Counted from the first letter of the stretch, positions 9,329 to 18,095 are shown. The stretch is DNA of 64,000 nucleotides from Pelagivirga sediminicola (GCF_003072125.1 NZ_QCYH01000005.1:1-64000); one strand, 5' to 3'. Numbers and translations are program-made. Notes: generated by a model from the letters alone, not told the origin.

Positions 9329-9450
9329 TATTTCAGGCGATTTCGGGAACCTTCCAGCGCCGGAGGCTCGTTTTGTCGCCATAGCACTTCACGCGCGGCC
9401 GATGCACCGCGTCGCAGGCCAACCGCACTGACACGCGAGAGGAGACTGAG

Positions 9451-10182
9451 ATGCCGAAAACAGCAACGCTCTACCGGATGGTCATGCCTGGCCACCTCTG
9501 CCCGTTCGGTCTGAAATCCAAGGACCTGCTGGAACGCGAGGGCTACGAGGTGGAGGATCATTGGCTGGAGACGCGCGAGGAAACCGACGCGTTCATGGCG
9601 AAAGAAGGCGTCGACACCACGCCGCAGACATATATCGACGGTAAGCGGATCGGTGGCCATGACGAGCTGCGCGAATTCTTTGGCCAGCACGTCCGCGAAG
9701 AAGGCGAGACCAGCTATGTGCCCATTATCGCCATCTTCAGCACTACCGCGCTGATGGCCTTGGCGCTGTCATGGGCCACCTTTGGAACGGTTCTGTCGAT
9801 CAGGACGCTTGAATGGTTCATCGCATTGTCGATGACCGTCCTTGCGATCCAGAAATTGCAGGACGTTCGCAGCTTCTCCACGATGTTCCTGAACTATGAC
9901 CTGCTGGCCCGGCGCTGGGTCCGCTATGCGTATCTGTATCCCTTCGGCGAGGCGCTGGCGGGCATTCTGATGCTGTCGGGCGCGTTGATCTGGATCGCGT
10001 CGCCCGTCGCCATATTCATCGGGGGCATCGGTGCGGTGTCGGTCATCAAGGCGGTCTATATCGATAAACGCGAGCTGAAATGTGCCTGCGCGGGCGGCGA
10101 CAGCAATGTGCCGCTGGGATTCGTATCGCTCACTGAAAACGTGATGATGCTGGTGATGGGGATTTGGATGCTGCTCAAATGA
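9451..10182 (+). CDS. glutaredoxin-MauE/DoxX fusion membrane protein
   Basis: A 243-residue fusion. Residues 1 to about 85 are a glutaredoxin fold with CPFG (Cys17), which lacks the second active-site cysteine, then TPQTYIDG and IGGHDEL, the cis-Pro and glutathione-binding loops. Residues about 90-243 form a four-helix membrane domain of the MauE/DoxX type, with KCACAGG (Cys211, Cys213) between the last helices. MauE-like proteins support disulfide chemistry for periplasmic methylamine dehydrogenase, so a transmembrane thiol relay is a reasonable inference. The gene stands alone: a strong AGGAG site precedes it and a convergent regulator gene follows. The partner protein is unknown. Confidence 0.8.
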   Translation: MPKTATLYRMVMPGHLCPFGLKSKDLLEREGYEVEDHWLETREETDAFMAKEGVDTTPQTYIDGKRIGGHDELREFFGQHVREEGETSYVPIIAIFSTTALMALALSWATFGTVLSIRTLEWFIALSMTVLAIQKLQDVRSFSTMFLNYDLLARRWVRYAYLYPFGEALAGILMLSGALIWIASPVAIFIGGIGAVSVIKAVYIDKRELKCACAGGDSNVPLGFVSLTENVMMLVMGIWMLLK

Positions 10183-10186
10183 TGCG

Positions 10187-11212
10187 TCACGGCCGACGCA
10201 GCGTATCGCCGTAGCTGATCGTCGGCTCCAGCGCGATATGCTGCGGCGCCTGATCCGCGCCCGGCTGCACACGGTCCGCGATGATCTGTGCCGCGCGCCG
10301 CCCGATCTCGTGGCGGCAGGCATCCATCGTGGCCAATTCGCGCGGCAGACCCTTCAGCATGTTCAGCCCGTTGAACCCCGCCAGGCCGATCCGGTTCGGG
10401 ATGTCATAGCCATGCTCAAGCAACCAAAGCAGTCCGCCCGCGCCAATCATGTCATTGGAATAATAAAGGAAATCCAGCTCCGGATCCCGCTCCATCATCG
10501 CCTGCGTCATCTCCCGCCCTTTGACCAGCGCCGAGCCGCCCGAATAAAACTCGCGCTCGGCAATCTCGACACCGGCCTTGGCCAGAACATTGGTCAGCCC
10601 CTCATAGCGTTTGCGCGCCCGGTGATCGCGCGGCATCGTCGTGCCCATGAAGCCGATTCGCCGATATCCCCCCTTGAGGATCGCGCGCCCCATCTGCTCG
10701 CCCGCGCGGCGGTGAGAGATGCCCACGACCGAATCGACAGGCGTGCCGTCGACATCCATGATCTCGACCACCGGGATCCCGGATGCGCGCAACATCGCGC
10801 GCGACGCTTCGGAATGTTCCAGCCCCGCGATGATGACGCCCGAGGGGCGCCATGACAGCATCTCGTAAAGGACCTTCTCTTCCTTTTCGCGCGTATAGTC
10901 GGTGAGCCCCATGACAGGCTGCAGCTCGGTTTCTTCCAGCACGTCGGTGATGCCGGTCATCACCTCAGGAAAGACCATGTTGGACATCGAGGGGATGATC
11001 ACCGCAACCAGATTGACCCGGTTCGACGCCAGGGCGCCGGCGATCTTGTTGGGCACGTATCCCAGCGCCTTGGCACTGGCCAGCACGCGCTGCCTTGTGC
11101 TGTCCGACACGTCGCCGCGGTTGCGCAGGACGCGGCTGACGGTCATTTCGGAGACGCCGGACGCTTCGGACACGTCCCGAAGGGTCAGCGGGCGGTTCTG
11201 GTCTGCGGTCAC
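10187..11212 (-). CDS. LacI-family transcriptional regulator, GntR(gluconate)-like
   Basis: A 341-residue LacI/GalR-type repressor. Residues 8-30 form the helix-turn-helix (TLRDVSEASGVSEMTVSRVL), followed by the hinge helix (PNKIAGALASNRV) and a periplasmic-binding-protein-like sugar-binding core to the end. The sequence resembles E. coli gluconate repressor GntR, and the palindrome 20 bases upstream matches the GntR operator half-site ATGTTA. This supports autoregulation and a sugar-acid ligand. No catabolic operon for such a sugar is adjacent except a DgoK-like gene 1.5 kb away, so the target genes are not identified. Confidence 0.88.
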   Translation of the reverse strand: MTADQNRPLTLRDVSEASGVSEMTVSRVLRNRGDVSDSTRQRVLASAKALGYVPNKIAGALASNRVNLVAVIIPSMSNMVFPEVMTGITDVLEETELQPVMGLTDYTREKEEKVLYEMLSWRPSGVIIAGLEHSEASRAMLRASGIPVVEIMDVDGTPVDSVVGISHRRAGEQMGRAILKGGYRRIGFMGTTMPRDHRARKRYEGLTNVLAKAGVEIAEREFYSGGSALVKGREMTQAMMERDPELDFLYYSNDMIGAGGLLWLLEHGYDIPNRIGLAGFNGLNMLKGLPRELATMDACRHEIGRRAAQIIADRVQPGADQAPQHIALEPTISYGDTLRRP

Positions 11213-11232
11213 ATCAATACCCCGATCGGTTT

Positions 11233-11258
11233 GCGCGATGTTATCGCGAACATCGCGC
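11233..11258. promoter_or_regulatory. palindromic operator of the LacI-family regulator
   Basis: GCGCGATGTT (11233-11242) and AACATCGCGC (11249-11258) are exact inverted repeats around ATCGCG. The central CG and the ATGTT half-sites fit the LacI-family pattern and resemble the gluconate-type operator ATGTTA-N4-TAACAT. It lies 21-46 bases upstream of the regulator's start codon, where binding would block its promoter. Assignment as this regulator's operator is inference. Confidence 0.65.
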
Positions 11259-11330
11259 CGTGATCAAGCGCGGCGCGCGAGTGGATTCCGGCATGACAAA
11301 CCGAACCTGCCGCGCTATTCAGACGCCCAC

Positions 11331-11407
11331 GGCCCCGTGGCTCAACTGGATAGAGCAGCCCCCTCCTAAGGGGCAGGTTGCAGGTTCGAATCCTGCCGGG
11401 GTCACCA
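11331..11407 (+). tRNA. tRNA-Arg (anticodon CCT)
   Basis: A 77-base cloverleaf: acceptor stem GGCCCCG with CGGGGTC, D arm GGCTCAACTGGATAGAGC, anticodon loop CTCCTAA giving CCT, T arm with TTCGAAT, discriminator A and an encoded CCA. CCT decodes AGG. The 3' end abuts the convergent radC gene, with no sign of an inserted element. Confidence 0.95.
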
Positions 11408-11412
11408 GCCGC

Positions 11413-12177
11413 TCAAAGATATCCTTCGCTGCGAAAGCTGAGTTCGCATGATTTGCCGATGATCAGGTGATCATGCAGCGTGATCCCCATGATTGCCGCG
11501 GCATCCTTGATCTTTTGCGTCATCACGATATCCGCATCCGAAGGTGTCGGATCACCGGACGGGTGGTTGTGCACAAGGATCAGCGCGGAGGCATTCAGTT
11601 CCAGCGCGCGTTTGACCACCTCGCGGGGATATACCGGGACGTGATCGACGGTGCCGCTGGCCTGTTCCTCGTCGGCGATCAGCACGTTCTTGGTATCGAG
11701 GAAAAACAGGCGGAACTGTTCGGTGTCGCGGTGGGCCATCGTGGTGTGGCAGTAATCCAGCAGCGCGTCCCAGGATGAAATGACCTGCCGCTGCATGACG
11801 CGGGCGCGCGCCAGCCGCTGGCTGGCCGCCTCGACGATCTTCAGCTCCACGATCACAGCATCACCGATGCCGGATATCTTCTGCAGCTGATGGGCAGAAG
11901 CGGATATGACGCCGTTGAAATCGCCGAACCGATCCAAAAGCGCCCGCGCCAGCGGCTTGACGTCGCGCCGCGGAATGGCGCGGAAAAGCACCAGCTCCAG
12001 CAACTCGTAATCCGGCATGGGGCCGGCACCGCCCTGCATGAAGCGGCTGCGCAGGCGGGCGCGATGATCGCGGATATAGGACGGCTGCGCCGCGCCGGGG
12101 GTTCGGGCCGCGACCACCGTCTCGTCACCGCAAAAGAGGGGCAGCGCCGCCTCGCTGAAATGGGAATAACCGCTCAT
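11413..12177 (-). CDS. radC: RadC family (UPF0758) JAB-domain protein
   Basis: A 254-residue RadC-type protein. The N-terminal part holds a UPF0758 helix-hairpin-helix region (LQKISGIGDAV). The C-terminal half is a JAB1/MPN metalloprotease-like domain with the metal motif HNHPSGDPTPSDAD (His203, His205, Asp216) typical of RadC. Despite the historical name, involvement in DNA repair is not established, and the domain could be a peptidase or nuclease. It is convergent with tRNA-Arg, leaving only five bases between them, and no terminator is seen there. Confidence 0.92.
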   Translation of the reverse strand: MSGYSHFSEAALPLFCGDETVVAARTPGAAQPSYIRDHRARLRSRFMQGGAGPMPDYELLELVLFRAIPRRDVKPLARALLDRFGDFNGVISASAHQLQKISGIGDAVIVELKIVEAASQRLARARVMQRQVISSWDALLDYCHTTMAHRDTEQFRLFFLDTKNVLIADEEQASGTVDHVPVYPREVVKRALELNASALILVHNHPSGDPTPSDADIVMTQKIKDAAAIMGITLHDHLIIGKSCELSFRSEGYL

Positions 12178-12324
12178 GACAGGCAGGATTGCCGAAACTG
12201 TTTAACGGCGGGTTAAGGCGTGTCGTGAATTAGATGAGGGGCCGGGGTGATGCCGGCGCAGGCCATTGATACCGGGCCGTCTTTGCCTGCATATTGGCGC
12301 CGACATTTACCCAAGGAGCGGCTC

Positions 12325-12753
12325 ATGGACCTGCGCAGGATTTCCGACACCTTCAGCGTTTCGCCCCAGATCGAACCGGATGACGTGCCCGGCATCAAGG
12401 CGGCGGGCTTCCGCTCGATCATGTGCAACCGTCCCGATGGCGAGGAGGCCGGGCAGCCGGACCATGCCGCCATCGAGGCGGCGGCACGGCAGGCGGGGCT
12501 CGACTTTGCCGATGTGCCGATCGTTTCGGGCGGGCTGAGCGCCGCCGATATGGCCGATTTCAAGGCCGCACTGGCCGAGTTGCCCGCGCCGGTCCTGGCC
12601 TATTGCCGCAGCGGCACACGCTGCACGATGATGTGGAGCATTCACCAGATCGGCCAGATGCCGGAGAATGAGATCATCGGTGCCGCTGCCGACGCTGGAT
12701 ATGACATGCGCGCCGTGGTGGCGCAGATGGCTGCCCAAGGCGGCAAGGGCTGA
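12325..12753 (+). CDS. TIGR01244-family sulfurtransferase/phosphatase (BLH-type)
   Basis: A 142-residue protein of the small dual-specificity-phosphatase-like family that also forms the N-terminal domain of Blh (beta-lactamase-hydrolase-like) proteins. The P-loop CRSGTR carries the catalytic cysteine at residue 94. The N-terminal MCNRPDGE segment is also typical. Biochemical activity (sulfur transfer or phosphatase) is not settled for stand-alone members. The start follows AAGGAGCGG with good spacing; earlier in-frame starts lack this. The stop and the next ATG overlap (ATGA-type), coupling it to the DgoK-like gene. Confidence 0.8.
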   Translation: MDLRRISDTFSVSPQIEPDDVPGIKAAGFRSIMCNRPDGEEAGQPDHAAIEAAARQAGLDFADVPIVSGGLSAADMADFKAALAELPAPVLAYCRSGTRCTMMWSIHQIGQMPENEIIGAAADAGYDMRAVVAQMAAQGGKG

Positions 12754-13490
12754 TGACAGCGCCTTGGGGGGTTCTGAGCGATGAGCGCCGCGTGACGCTG
12801 CACCAGCTGCTGGCAGGCGCGGCGACGAACCGCGCGTTTTCATCGCTGGCCGAAGCCCGGGAGGAATGCGGCATTGCGCCCTCGCGGCTGATCCGGCTGG
12901 ACGAGGCATCGCAAAGCCCTCCGCCTGCTGCGACGCTTGGCCATTCGGGCGGTGTTTTGGGCGCGCTGCGGCAGATGTCTCCGGCCGCGCATCTGCCGTC
13001 CCGGGCGCGTATCTTGATCGCCGGGGTCATGGCGGATCAGCCTGACTGGGAGGGCATTGCCTTGCTGCCGGACGGCGCGGCGGGGGGCGACGGGATCACG
13101 CATTGGGTGCATGTCAGCGCGCGCGAGATCGTCAGTTTTCAAGGGGCCGCGACGGGGCGGATCGCCGCGGCTCTGGGCGCCCGGCTGGACGCCGCGATTG
13201 ATGAGGCGGCGCTGAACGATACGCTCTCGCGCCCCGAACGGCTGGCCGCGCAGATTTACGCCGCGGATCTGAGCGGCGCGGAGGCGGCGTTGGCCGGGCA
13301 TCTCTTGGGCGCCGAGCTGGCGTCGATGCGGCCCTATTGGCTGGGCCAGAGCGTGCGGATCGTGGGGCCCGACGCGGCCTATGGCGCGGCCTTGCGGCAA
13401 CAAGGCGTCATGACAGACGCAACACCCTTGGCGCAGGCATGGGCGGCCGGTTTGGCCGCGCTGGGTGCGGCGGCGGGCCTTACGGGCTGA
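12753..13490 (+). CDS. divergent 2-dehydro-3-deoxygalactonokinase (DgoK)-like protein, N-terminally short
   Basis: The 245-residue product matches the middle and C-terminal half of DgoK: ITHWVHVSAREIVSFQG aligns with the family's 'THCKWV...IHDF' block, then ATGRIAAALG with 'LTGEL', and LLGAELASMRPYW with 'LIGAEVATL'. DgoK phosphorylates 2-keto-3-deoxygalactonate. Family members are about 290 residues and begin with an IDWGTSNLR phosphate-binding loop, which is not present here. The usual 'MRGEE' motif is also replaced. It may be catalytically altered, or start elsewhere. The family call is from motif memory. Confidence 0.55.
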   Translation: MTAPWGVLSDERRVTLHQLLAGAATNRAFSSLAEAREECGIAPSRLIRLDEASQSPPPAATLGHSGGVLGALRQMSPAAHLPSRARILIAGVMADQPDWEGIALLPDGAAGGDGITHWVHVSAREIVSFQGAATGRIAAALGARLDAAIDEAALNDTLSRPERLAAQIYAADLSGAEAALAGHLLGAELASMRPYWLGQSVRIVGPDAAYGAALRQQGVMTDATPLAQAWAAGLAALGAAAGLTG

Positions 13491-13524
13491 CGACGCTGCC
13501 GCCAAACGTCAGGTTTCGAAAGTG

Positions 13525-14190
13525 TCAGTGCCCTTTGGCAAAGGGGGCGGCATCGCCCCACAGCTCGCGCACGCGGGCATCGCGGCCACATGCGCTGCGA
13601 TAGCGTTTATAGGCCTCGGCCTGATCTTTGATCCCGAAACGGGTGATCTGCAGGTCCGAACCCTTGTAGTAATCCTGATGATACTCTTCGGCCTCGTAGA
13701 AGGTCTGAAGCGGCAGGACAGGCGTCACGATTTCCTGGCCCAGTTCCTGCTGGGCCTGCCGGATCGCCGCCTTGGCGTCTTCGGCGGCGGCCCCCTCGGC
13801 GAAGATCGCGGTGCGATAGCTTTCGCCGCGATCGCAGAACTGGCCGCCTGCGTCGGTCACATCGACCGAGCGCAGGAACATCGCCAGCAATTGCGCGCGC
13901 GAGACCTGCGCCGGGTCATACATGATCCGGACCGCCTCGTAATGGCCGGTGCCGCCGCGGGTAACATCCTTGTAGGTCGGATTGTCGGTGGTGCCGCCGG
14001 TATAGCCCGAGACCACCTCGGACACGCCCTTGACCGCCTCGAAATCGGCCTCGACGCACCAGAAACAGCCGCCGGCGACGGTCAGGGTTTCGGTCGCCGC
14101 CGCATGCGCAGTGCCGCCCTGAACGCTAAACCCGACGGCGATCAGCGCGCCCAGCAGCGCGGTTTTGATATGTGTCATGACTTGTGTCAC
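13525..14190 (-). CDS. msrA: peptide-methionine (S)-S-oxide reductase MsrA, exported form
   Basis: Reduces methionine-S-sulfoxide in proteins. The conserved GGCFWC places the catalytic cysteine at residue 42, and the family blocks SGYTGG, YEAVRIMYDP and YHQDYY are all present. A hydrophobic N-terminus (about residues 8-30, ending AHA) indicates export to the periplasm. The start is taken as GTG at 14190 because AGGAGG lies nine bases before it; the ATG four codons later is 21 bases from that site. The neighbouring minus-strand genes encode an acetyltransferase and an HD hydrolase, with no obvious functional link. Confidence 0.9.
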   Translation of the reverse strand: MTQVMTHIKTALLGALIAVGFSVQGGTAHAAATETLTVAGGCFWCVEADFEAVKGVSEVVSGYTGGTTDNPTYKDVTRGGTGHYEAVRIMYDPAQVSRAQLLAMFLRSVDVTDAGGQFCDRGESYRTAIFAEGAAAEDAKAAIRQAQQELGQEIVTPVLPLQTFYEAEEYHQDYYKGSDLQITRFGIKDQAEAYKRYRSACGRDARVRELWGDAAPFAKGH

Positions 14191-14299
14191 GGGCGGTATC
14201 CTCCTGAGGCTCACCGCGAGCATGGCGCATGACGGTGGCCCCGCCAACCCGGCGAAACACGCCCTCACGCAAGGGTGAAACGCGGTGATCGGCGCGCGC

Positions 14300-14785
14300 T
14301 CAGATGTCGTAGCGTTTGAGGATCTTCTCCACCCGCCGCCCGGAGGCCAGCGGGACATCCGCGCGGCGCCCATAAACGCGAAAACCGCGGCTTTGGTAAT
14401 AAATCAGACCGCCCTCATTCTCCGCGCTTATCTCGGCGCTGATCCAGACATAGCCGAGGGTGCGCGCCGCCTGCGCGGTTGCCGAGAAAAGCGCCGATCC
14501 CGTGCCAAGGCCGGTGCGGCCCACCTTGACGAAAGTGGCGATGCTGCACGCTTCGGGCGGCAGATGGCCCGACGGCTCGATATATTGAAAGCCGCGCAGC
14601 GCCCCGTCGCGATTCTGTGCCACATGCCAAGCCGAACGGTCCGGCGCCGATTGCATCATCTGCGCGATATCATTGGCTGTCACGGGCCGCCCGCGGGCGG
14701 TTTTGCCGTCCTCGTCGGTAATCTCGTTCAGCAGCTCGGCCATGGCGGGCGCATCCAGCGCCGCCGCACGGCGGACGGTGATCAT
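14300..14785 (-). CDS. GNAT-family N-acetyltransferase
   Basis: A 161-residue acetyltransferase-fold protein. It begins [15 protein letters not shown], the usual first strand and helix, and contains FVKVGRTGLGTGSALF, which corresponds to the acetyl-CoA pyrophosphate loop (Q/RxxGxG/A), followed by the YYQSRGFRVYGRR strand typical of the family end. The acceptor substrate cannot be inferred. The ATG overlaps the stop of the upstream HD-domain gene (ATGA), so the two are probably co-translated. Confidence 0.85.
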   Translation of the reverse strand: MITVRRAAALDAPAMAELLNEITDEDGKTARGRPVTANDIAQMMQSAPDRSAWHVAQNRDGALRGFQYIEPSGHLPPEACSIATFVKVGRTGLGTGSALFSATAQAARTLGYVWISAEISAENEGGLIYYQSRGFRVYGRRADVPLASGRRVEKILKRYDI

Positions 14786-15390
14786 TCCATCTGCTCCAGC
14801 AGCTGGGCGGTGCGCGCGGTATAGTCGCCGCGCGCCTCCAGCGGGGGCCGCAGGCGGATCGCCAGCCCCTCCATCAGCGCGGGATCGGGGCGGCCAAAGA
14901 AACGGTCGGCCTCGCCCGTGTCGAACCCGGCAATTTGCGTCGCCTCCATCCAGGCGCTGACGCGATCGGCCTTCTTGATCTGCTTCTTGACCGTGGCGGG
15001 GATCACGGCGGGCAGGCCAAAGCGGATGTGGATCGCCGCTGTCAGACGCTTGTCCAGCTCTTCATAGCCCGGACCGACCGCGTTCTTGACCGGCGATATC
15101 ATGTCGCCGATCACGTATTCCGGCGCATCGTGCAGCAGCGCCGCCAGTTGCCATTTCGGCGGCGCCTTAGGCGCGATGCGGCCAAAGATGCGCTCCACCA
15201 GCAGCGAATGTTCGGCAACCGAATAGGCGTGATCGCCCGATGTCTGGCCGTTCCAGCGCGCCACGAAGGCAAGCCCGTGGGCAATGTCGTCGATCTCGAT
15301 ATCGACCGGCGTCGGGTCCAGCAGGTCCAGCCTGCGGCCCGACAGCATCTTTTGCCAGGCTCGTGATTTGGGGGCGCGGGGGGCTGCCAT
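14782..15390 (-). CDS. HD-domain phosphohydrolase (YfbR-like)
   Basis: A 202-residue HD-superfamily hydrolase. The metal site is visible as His61 (SVAEHS), [12 protein letters not shown] (His87-Asp88) and a later Asp in [12 protein letters not shown]. This arrangement matches YfbR-type 5'-nucleotidases acting on deoxynucleoside monophosphates, and similar alphaproteobacterial proteins are annotated simply as HD proteins. The substrate is therefore uncertain. It heads a two-gene unit with the GNAT gene and is divergent from ahcY, with 121 bases between the starts. Confidence 0.82.
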   Translation of the reverse strand: MAAPRAPKSRAWQKMLSGRRLDLLDPTPVDIEIDDIAHGLAFVARWNGQTSGDHAYSVAEHSLLVERIFGRIAPKAPPKWQLAALLHDAPEYVIGDMISPVKNAVGPGYEELDKRLTAAIHIRFGLPAVIPATVKKQIKKADRVSAWMEATQIAGFDTGEADRFFGRPDPALMEGLAIRLRPPLEARGDYTARTAQLLEQME

Positions 15391-15511
15391 GTCGGACTCC
15401 AGTTCGATCCGCCCACGTCATAGCGTCCGGCAGCGCGGTTTTCCAGCATTGCCGCATCTCGGCACCGATGCTATTTGCGCTTCAACCCAAATTCGCAAGG
15501 AGCCGACCGAG

Positions 15512-16903
15512 ATGGCAAACGACTATATCGTCAAGGACATCAATCTGGCCGCCTATGGCCGCAAGGAGCTGGACATCGCCGAGACGGAGATGCCCGGCCT
15601 GATGGCTCTGCGCGAAGAGTTCGGCGAGGAAAAGCCGCTGAAAGGCGCGCGCATCGTCGGCAGCCTGCACATGACGATCCAGACCGCCGTGCTGATCGAG
15701 ACGCTGAATGCGCTGGGCGCCGATGTGCGCTGGGCCTCGTGCAACATCTTCTCGACGCAGGACCACGCGGCGGCGGCGATTGCCGAGGGCGGAACCCCGG
15801 TTTTCGCCATCAAGGGCCAGACGCTGGTGGAGCATTGGGATTACCTCGACCGCTCGTTCCAGTTCCCGGAAGGCGCGAACATGATCCTTGACGATGGCGG
15901 CGATGCGACGCTCTACGTGCTGCTCGGCGCGCGCGTCGAGGCGGGCGAGACGGAGCTGATCGAGGTGCCCACCTCCGAGGAGGAAGAGGCGATCTTTGCG
16001 CAGATCAAGAAGCGCATGAAAGAGAGCCCCGGCTGGTTCACGAAAACCCGCGACGCGATCAAGGGCGTCAGCGAGGAGACGACGACAGGCGTTCACCGCC
16101 TTTATGATCTGCACAAGAAGGGCCAGCTGCCGTTCCCCGCGATCAACGTCAACGACTCGGTCACCAAATCCAAGTTCGACAACAAATATGGCTGCAAGGA
16201 ATCGCTGGTCGACGGGATTCGCCGCGCGACCGATACCATGATGGCGGGCAAGGTCGCCGTGGTCATGGGCTACGGCGATGTCGGCAAGGGCTCGGCCGCG
16301 TCGCTGCGGGGCGCCGGCGCGCGGGTGAAAGTGACCGAGGTTGACCCGATCTGCGCGCTTCAGGCCGCGATGGACGGCTTCGAGGTGGTGCTGCTGGAGG
16401 ATGTGCTGTCCACAGCCGACATCTTCATCACCACCACCGGCAACAAGGACGTCATCCGCATCGAGCATATGCGCGAGATGAAGGACATGGCGATCGTCGG
16501 CAATATCGGCCATTTCGACAATGAAATTCAGGTCGCCAGCCTGAAGAACCACAAATGGACCAACATCAAGGAACAGGTGGACATGATCGAGATGCCTTCG
16601 GGCAATCGTCTGATCCTGCTGTCCGAGGGGCGTCTTTTGAACCTTGGCAACGCGACCGGGCATCCCAGCTTTGTCATGTCGGCCAGCTTTACCAATCAGG
16701 TGCTGGCGCAGATCGAGCTGTGGAAGAACGGCGATCAGTATGACAATCAGGTCTATATCCTGCCCAAGCATCTGGATGAAAAGGTCGCGCGCCTGCATCT
16801 GGACCGCATCGGCGTGAAGCTGACGCCCCTTTCGGCCGAGCAGGCCGCCTATATCGGCGTCACGCCCGAAGGCCCCTTCAAGCCCGAGCATTACCGCTAT
16901 TAA
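15512..16903 (+). CDS. ahcY: adenosylhomocysteinase
   Basis: Hydrolyses S-adenosylhomocysteine to adenosine and homocysteine, removing product inhibition from methyltransferases. The 463-residue length is that of the long bacterial form. Visible landmarks are [13 protein letters not shown], the [14 protein letters not shown] block, [16 protein letters not shown], the NAD-binding [10 protein letters not shown] and the C-terminal KPEHYRY that reaches into the neighbouring subunit's NAD site. The start at 15512 follows AAGGAG with good spacing. A hairpin terminator follows. I looked for an SAH riboswitch in the leader and did not see one. Confidence 0.97.
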   Translation: MANDYIVKDINLAAYGRKELDIAETEMPGLMALREEFGEEKPLKGARIVGSLHMTIQTAVLIETLNALGADVRWASCNIFSTQDHAAAAIAEGGTPVFAIKGQTLVEHWDYLDRSFQFPEGANMILDDGGDATLYVLLGARVEAGETELIEVPTSEEEEAIFAQIKKRMKESPGWFTKTRDAIKGVSEETTTGVHRLYDLHKKGQLPFPAINVNDSVTKSKFDNKYGCKESLVDGIRRATDTMMAGKVAVVMGYGDVGKGSAASLRGAGARVKVTEVDPICALQAAMDGFEVVLLEDVLSTADIFITTTGNKDVIRIEHMREMKDMAIVGNIGHFDNEIQVASLKNHKWTNIKEQVDMIEMPSGNRLILLSEGRLLNLGNATGHPSFVMSASFTNQVLAQIELWKNGDQYDNQVYILPKHLDEKVARLHLDRIGVKLTPLSAEQAAYIGVTPEGPFKPEHYRY

Positions 16904-16955
16904 GGCTCTGCGCCGACGTTTATCGGCGTAAAACCACTGATGACAAGGCTACAAC

Positions 16956-16990
16956 AGGCAGGTTTCCGCCAAGGAAGCCTGCCTTTCCTC
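16956..16990 (+). terminator. hairpin terminator of ahcY
   Basis: AGGCAGGTTTCC (16956-16967) pairs with GGAAGCCTGCCT (16973-16984) through twelve positions including one G-T, loop of five bases, then TTCCTC. The T-tract is imperfect. Confidence 0.65.
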
Positions 16991-17069
16991 ATGTCGCACG
17001 CCACGGCGGGAACCAAACCCCTCCATGCGGATTGATTGCCTGTAACGTGATGCGAAGGAGGAACGCAAA

Positions 17070-17921
17070 ATGTCTCTCAAGACCCTTATGATGACTGCTG
17101 CAATTTCAGCGCTTATTTCCGGCGGGGCCATCGCCCAGACCACCAGTGACGATGTTGCCCCTGCGAATGACAGCATGGCGACAACGGATGTTGATGCGGG
17201 TGCGGCAGCGATGCCTGCGGAATTCACGTCGATCAACGAAATGACCGTTGGCGATCTGGTTGGTCAGAACGTCTATCAGCCCAATGGCGATACGATCGGC
17301 GATATCGATTATGTCGTCGGCCAGAGCGGCAGCGCGTCCGCGATCATCGGCATTGGTGGCTTTCTGGGCCTCGGCGAATATACCGTAGCCGTGCCGCTGG
17401 ACGATTTCTCATATGACGCATCCCAGCAGATGGTCGTGCTCGACGAGACGAAAGAGACGCTGAAAGAGCGTCCCGAATTCGACGAGTCGGGCACCGAAAG
17501 CCTGCCGGACGAAACGCCGCTGGCTGATCTGATGGCAAGCGTTGACGGCTCGTCATCCACGTCGGCAACCGAAGGCGACGGAACGCAGACGGACGATCCC
17601 GCCGCAGCCGAAGATCCGGCGGCATCCACGGATGACACCGGTGCGGCGGCCGAGGGTGACGCGGCTGCGGATACCGATATGTCCACGTCCGACGATGGCA
17701 GCGGCGACGCCGCCACGGACGACGCGGCAACGGATGATGCCGCCACGGACGACGCGGCAACGGATGATGCCGCAACAGACGATGCGGCAACGGATGATGC
17801 TGCAACTGACGACACCGCGACAGATGATGCAGCAACGGATGATGCCGCGACGGATGACGCTGCAACGGACGATGCCGCGACAGACGATGCAGCCACCGAG
17901 GACGACACGGCGACGGAGTAA
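17070..17921 (+). CDS. exported PRC-barrel protein with an acidic TDDAA repeat tail
   Basis: The 283-residue protein has a signal peptide (residues 1-22, ending AIAQ), a PRC-barrel domain at about 53-135 (VGDLVGQNVYQPNGDTIGDI, then YTVAVPLDDF), and a long low-complexity C-terminus of Asp, Ala and Thr. The last part consists of 13 nearly perfect five-residue units (DAATD and close variants). PRC barrels bind partners in RNA maturation and photosynthetic reaction centres, and exported versions are common in alphaproteobacteria without known function. The strongly acidic tail could bind cations. Ribosome site GAAGGAGG precedes the ATG. A good terminator follows. Confidence 0.85.
   Translation: MSLKTLMMTAAISALISGGAIAQTTSDDVAPANDSMATTDVDAGAAAMPAEFTSINEMTVGDLVGQNVYQPNGDTIGDIDYVVGQSGSASAIIGIGGFLGLGEYTVAVPLDDFSYDASQQMVVLDETKETLKERPEFDESGTESLPDETPLADLMASVDGSSSTSATEGDGTQTDDPAAAEDPAASTDDTGAAAEGDAAADTDMSTSDDGSGDAATDDAATDDAATDDAATDDAATDDAATDDAATDDTATDDAATDDAATDDAATDDAATDDAATEDDTATE
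17706..17900 (+). repeat. 13-unit 15-bp tandem repeat in the PRC-barrel gene
   Basis: Thirteen 15-base units, each encoding DAATD, DTATD or DAATE, follow one another without interruption. Codon choice varies between units (GAT/GAC, GCG/GCC/GCA, ACG/ACA/ACT), so the amino acids are conserved more than the DNA. This implies selection on the peptide rather than a recent slippage expansion. Confidence 0.9.
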
Positions 17922-17968
17922 GCCGCGCACGCGTCCGCAGCGCACAAGAACTGCGCATTCAAACGCTG

Positions 17969-17999
17969 CCCCCGGTCCGCAAGGGCCGGGGGTTTTTTC
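17969..17999 (+). terminator. intrinsic terminator of the PRC-barrel gene
   Basis: CCCCCGGTCC and GGGCCGGGGG form a ten-position stem with one G-T pair around GCAA, followed by six T residues and TCTTT. Confidence 0.9.
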
Positions 18000-18095
18000 T
18001 TTGTCATATCGCGCCCGATCAGTAATGTTTTCCGTGACCGAGGGACGGTCTGACAAAGTCGACACCATATGATTTACCGATAAAGGAGATTTGGA

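Noticed and set aside
15391..15511. Search for an SAH riboswitch before ahcY
   Set aside because: No conserved SAH-aptamer strings or suitable stem were seen; only a normal leader with AAGGAG.
17309..18007. Minus-strand frame rich in Ser/Val/Ala opposite the PRC-barrel repeat
   Set aside because: It is the complement of the TDDAA repeat, has low complexity and no ribosome site.
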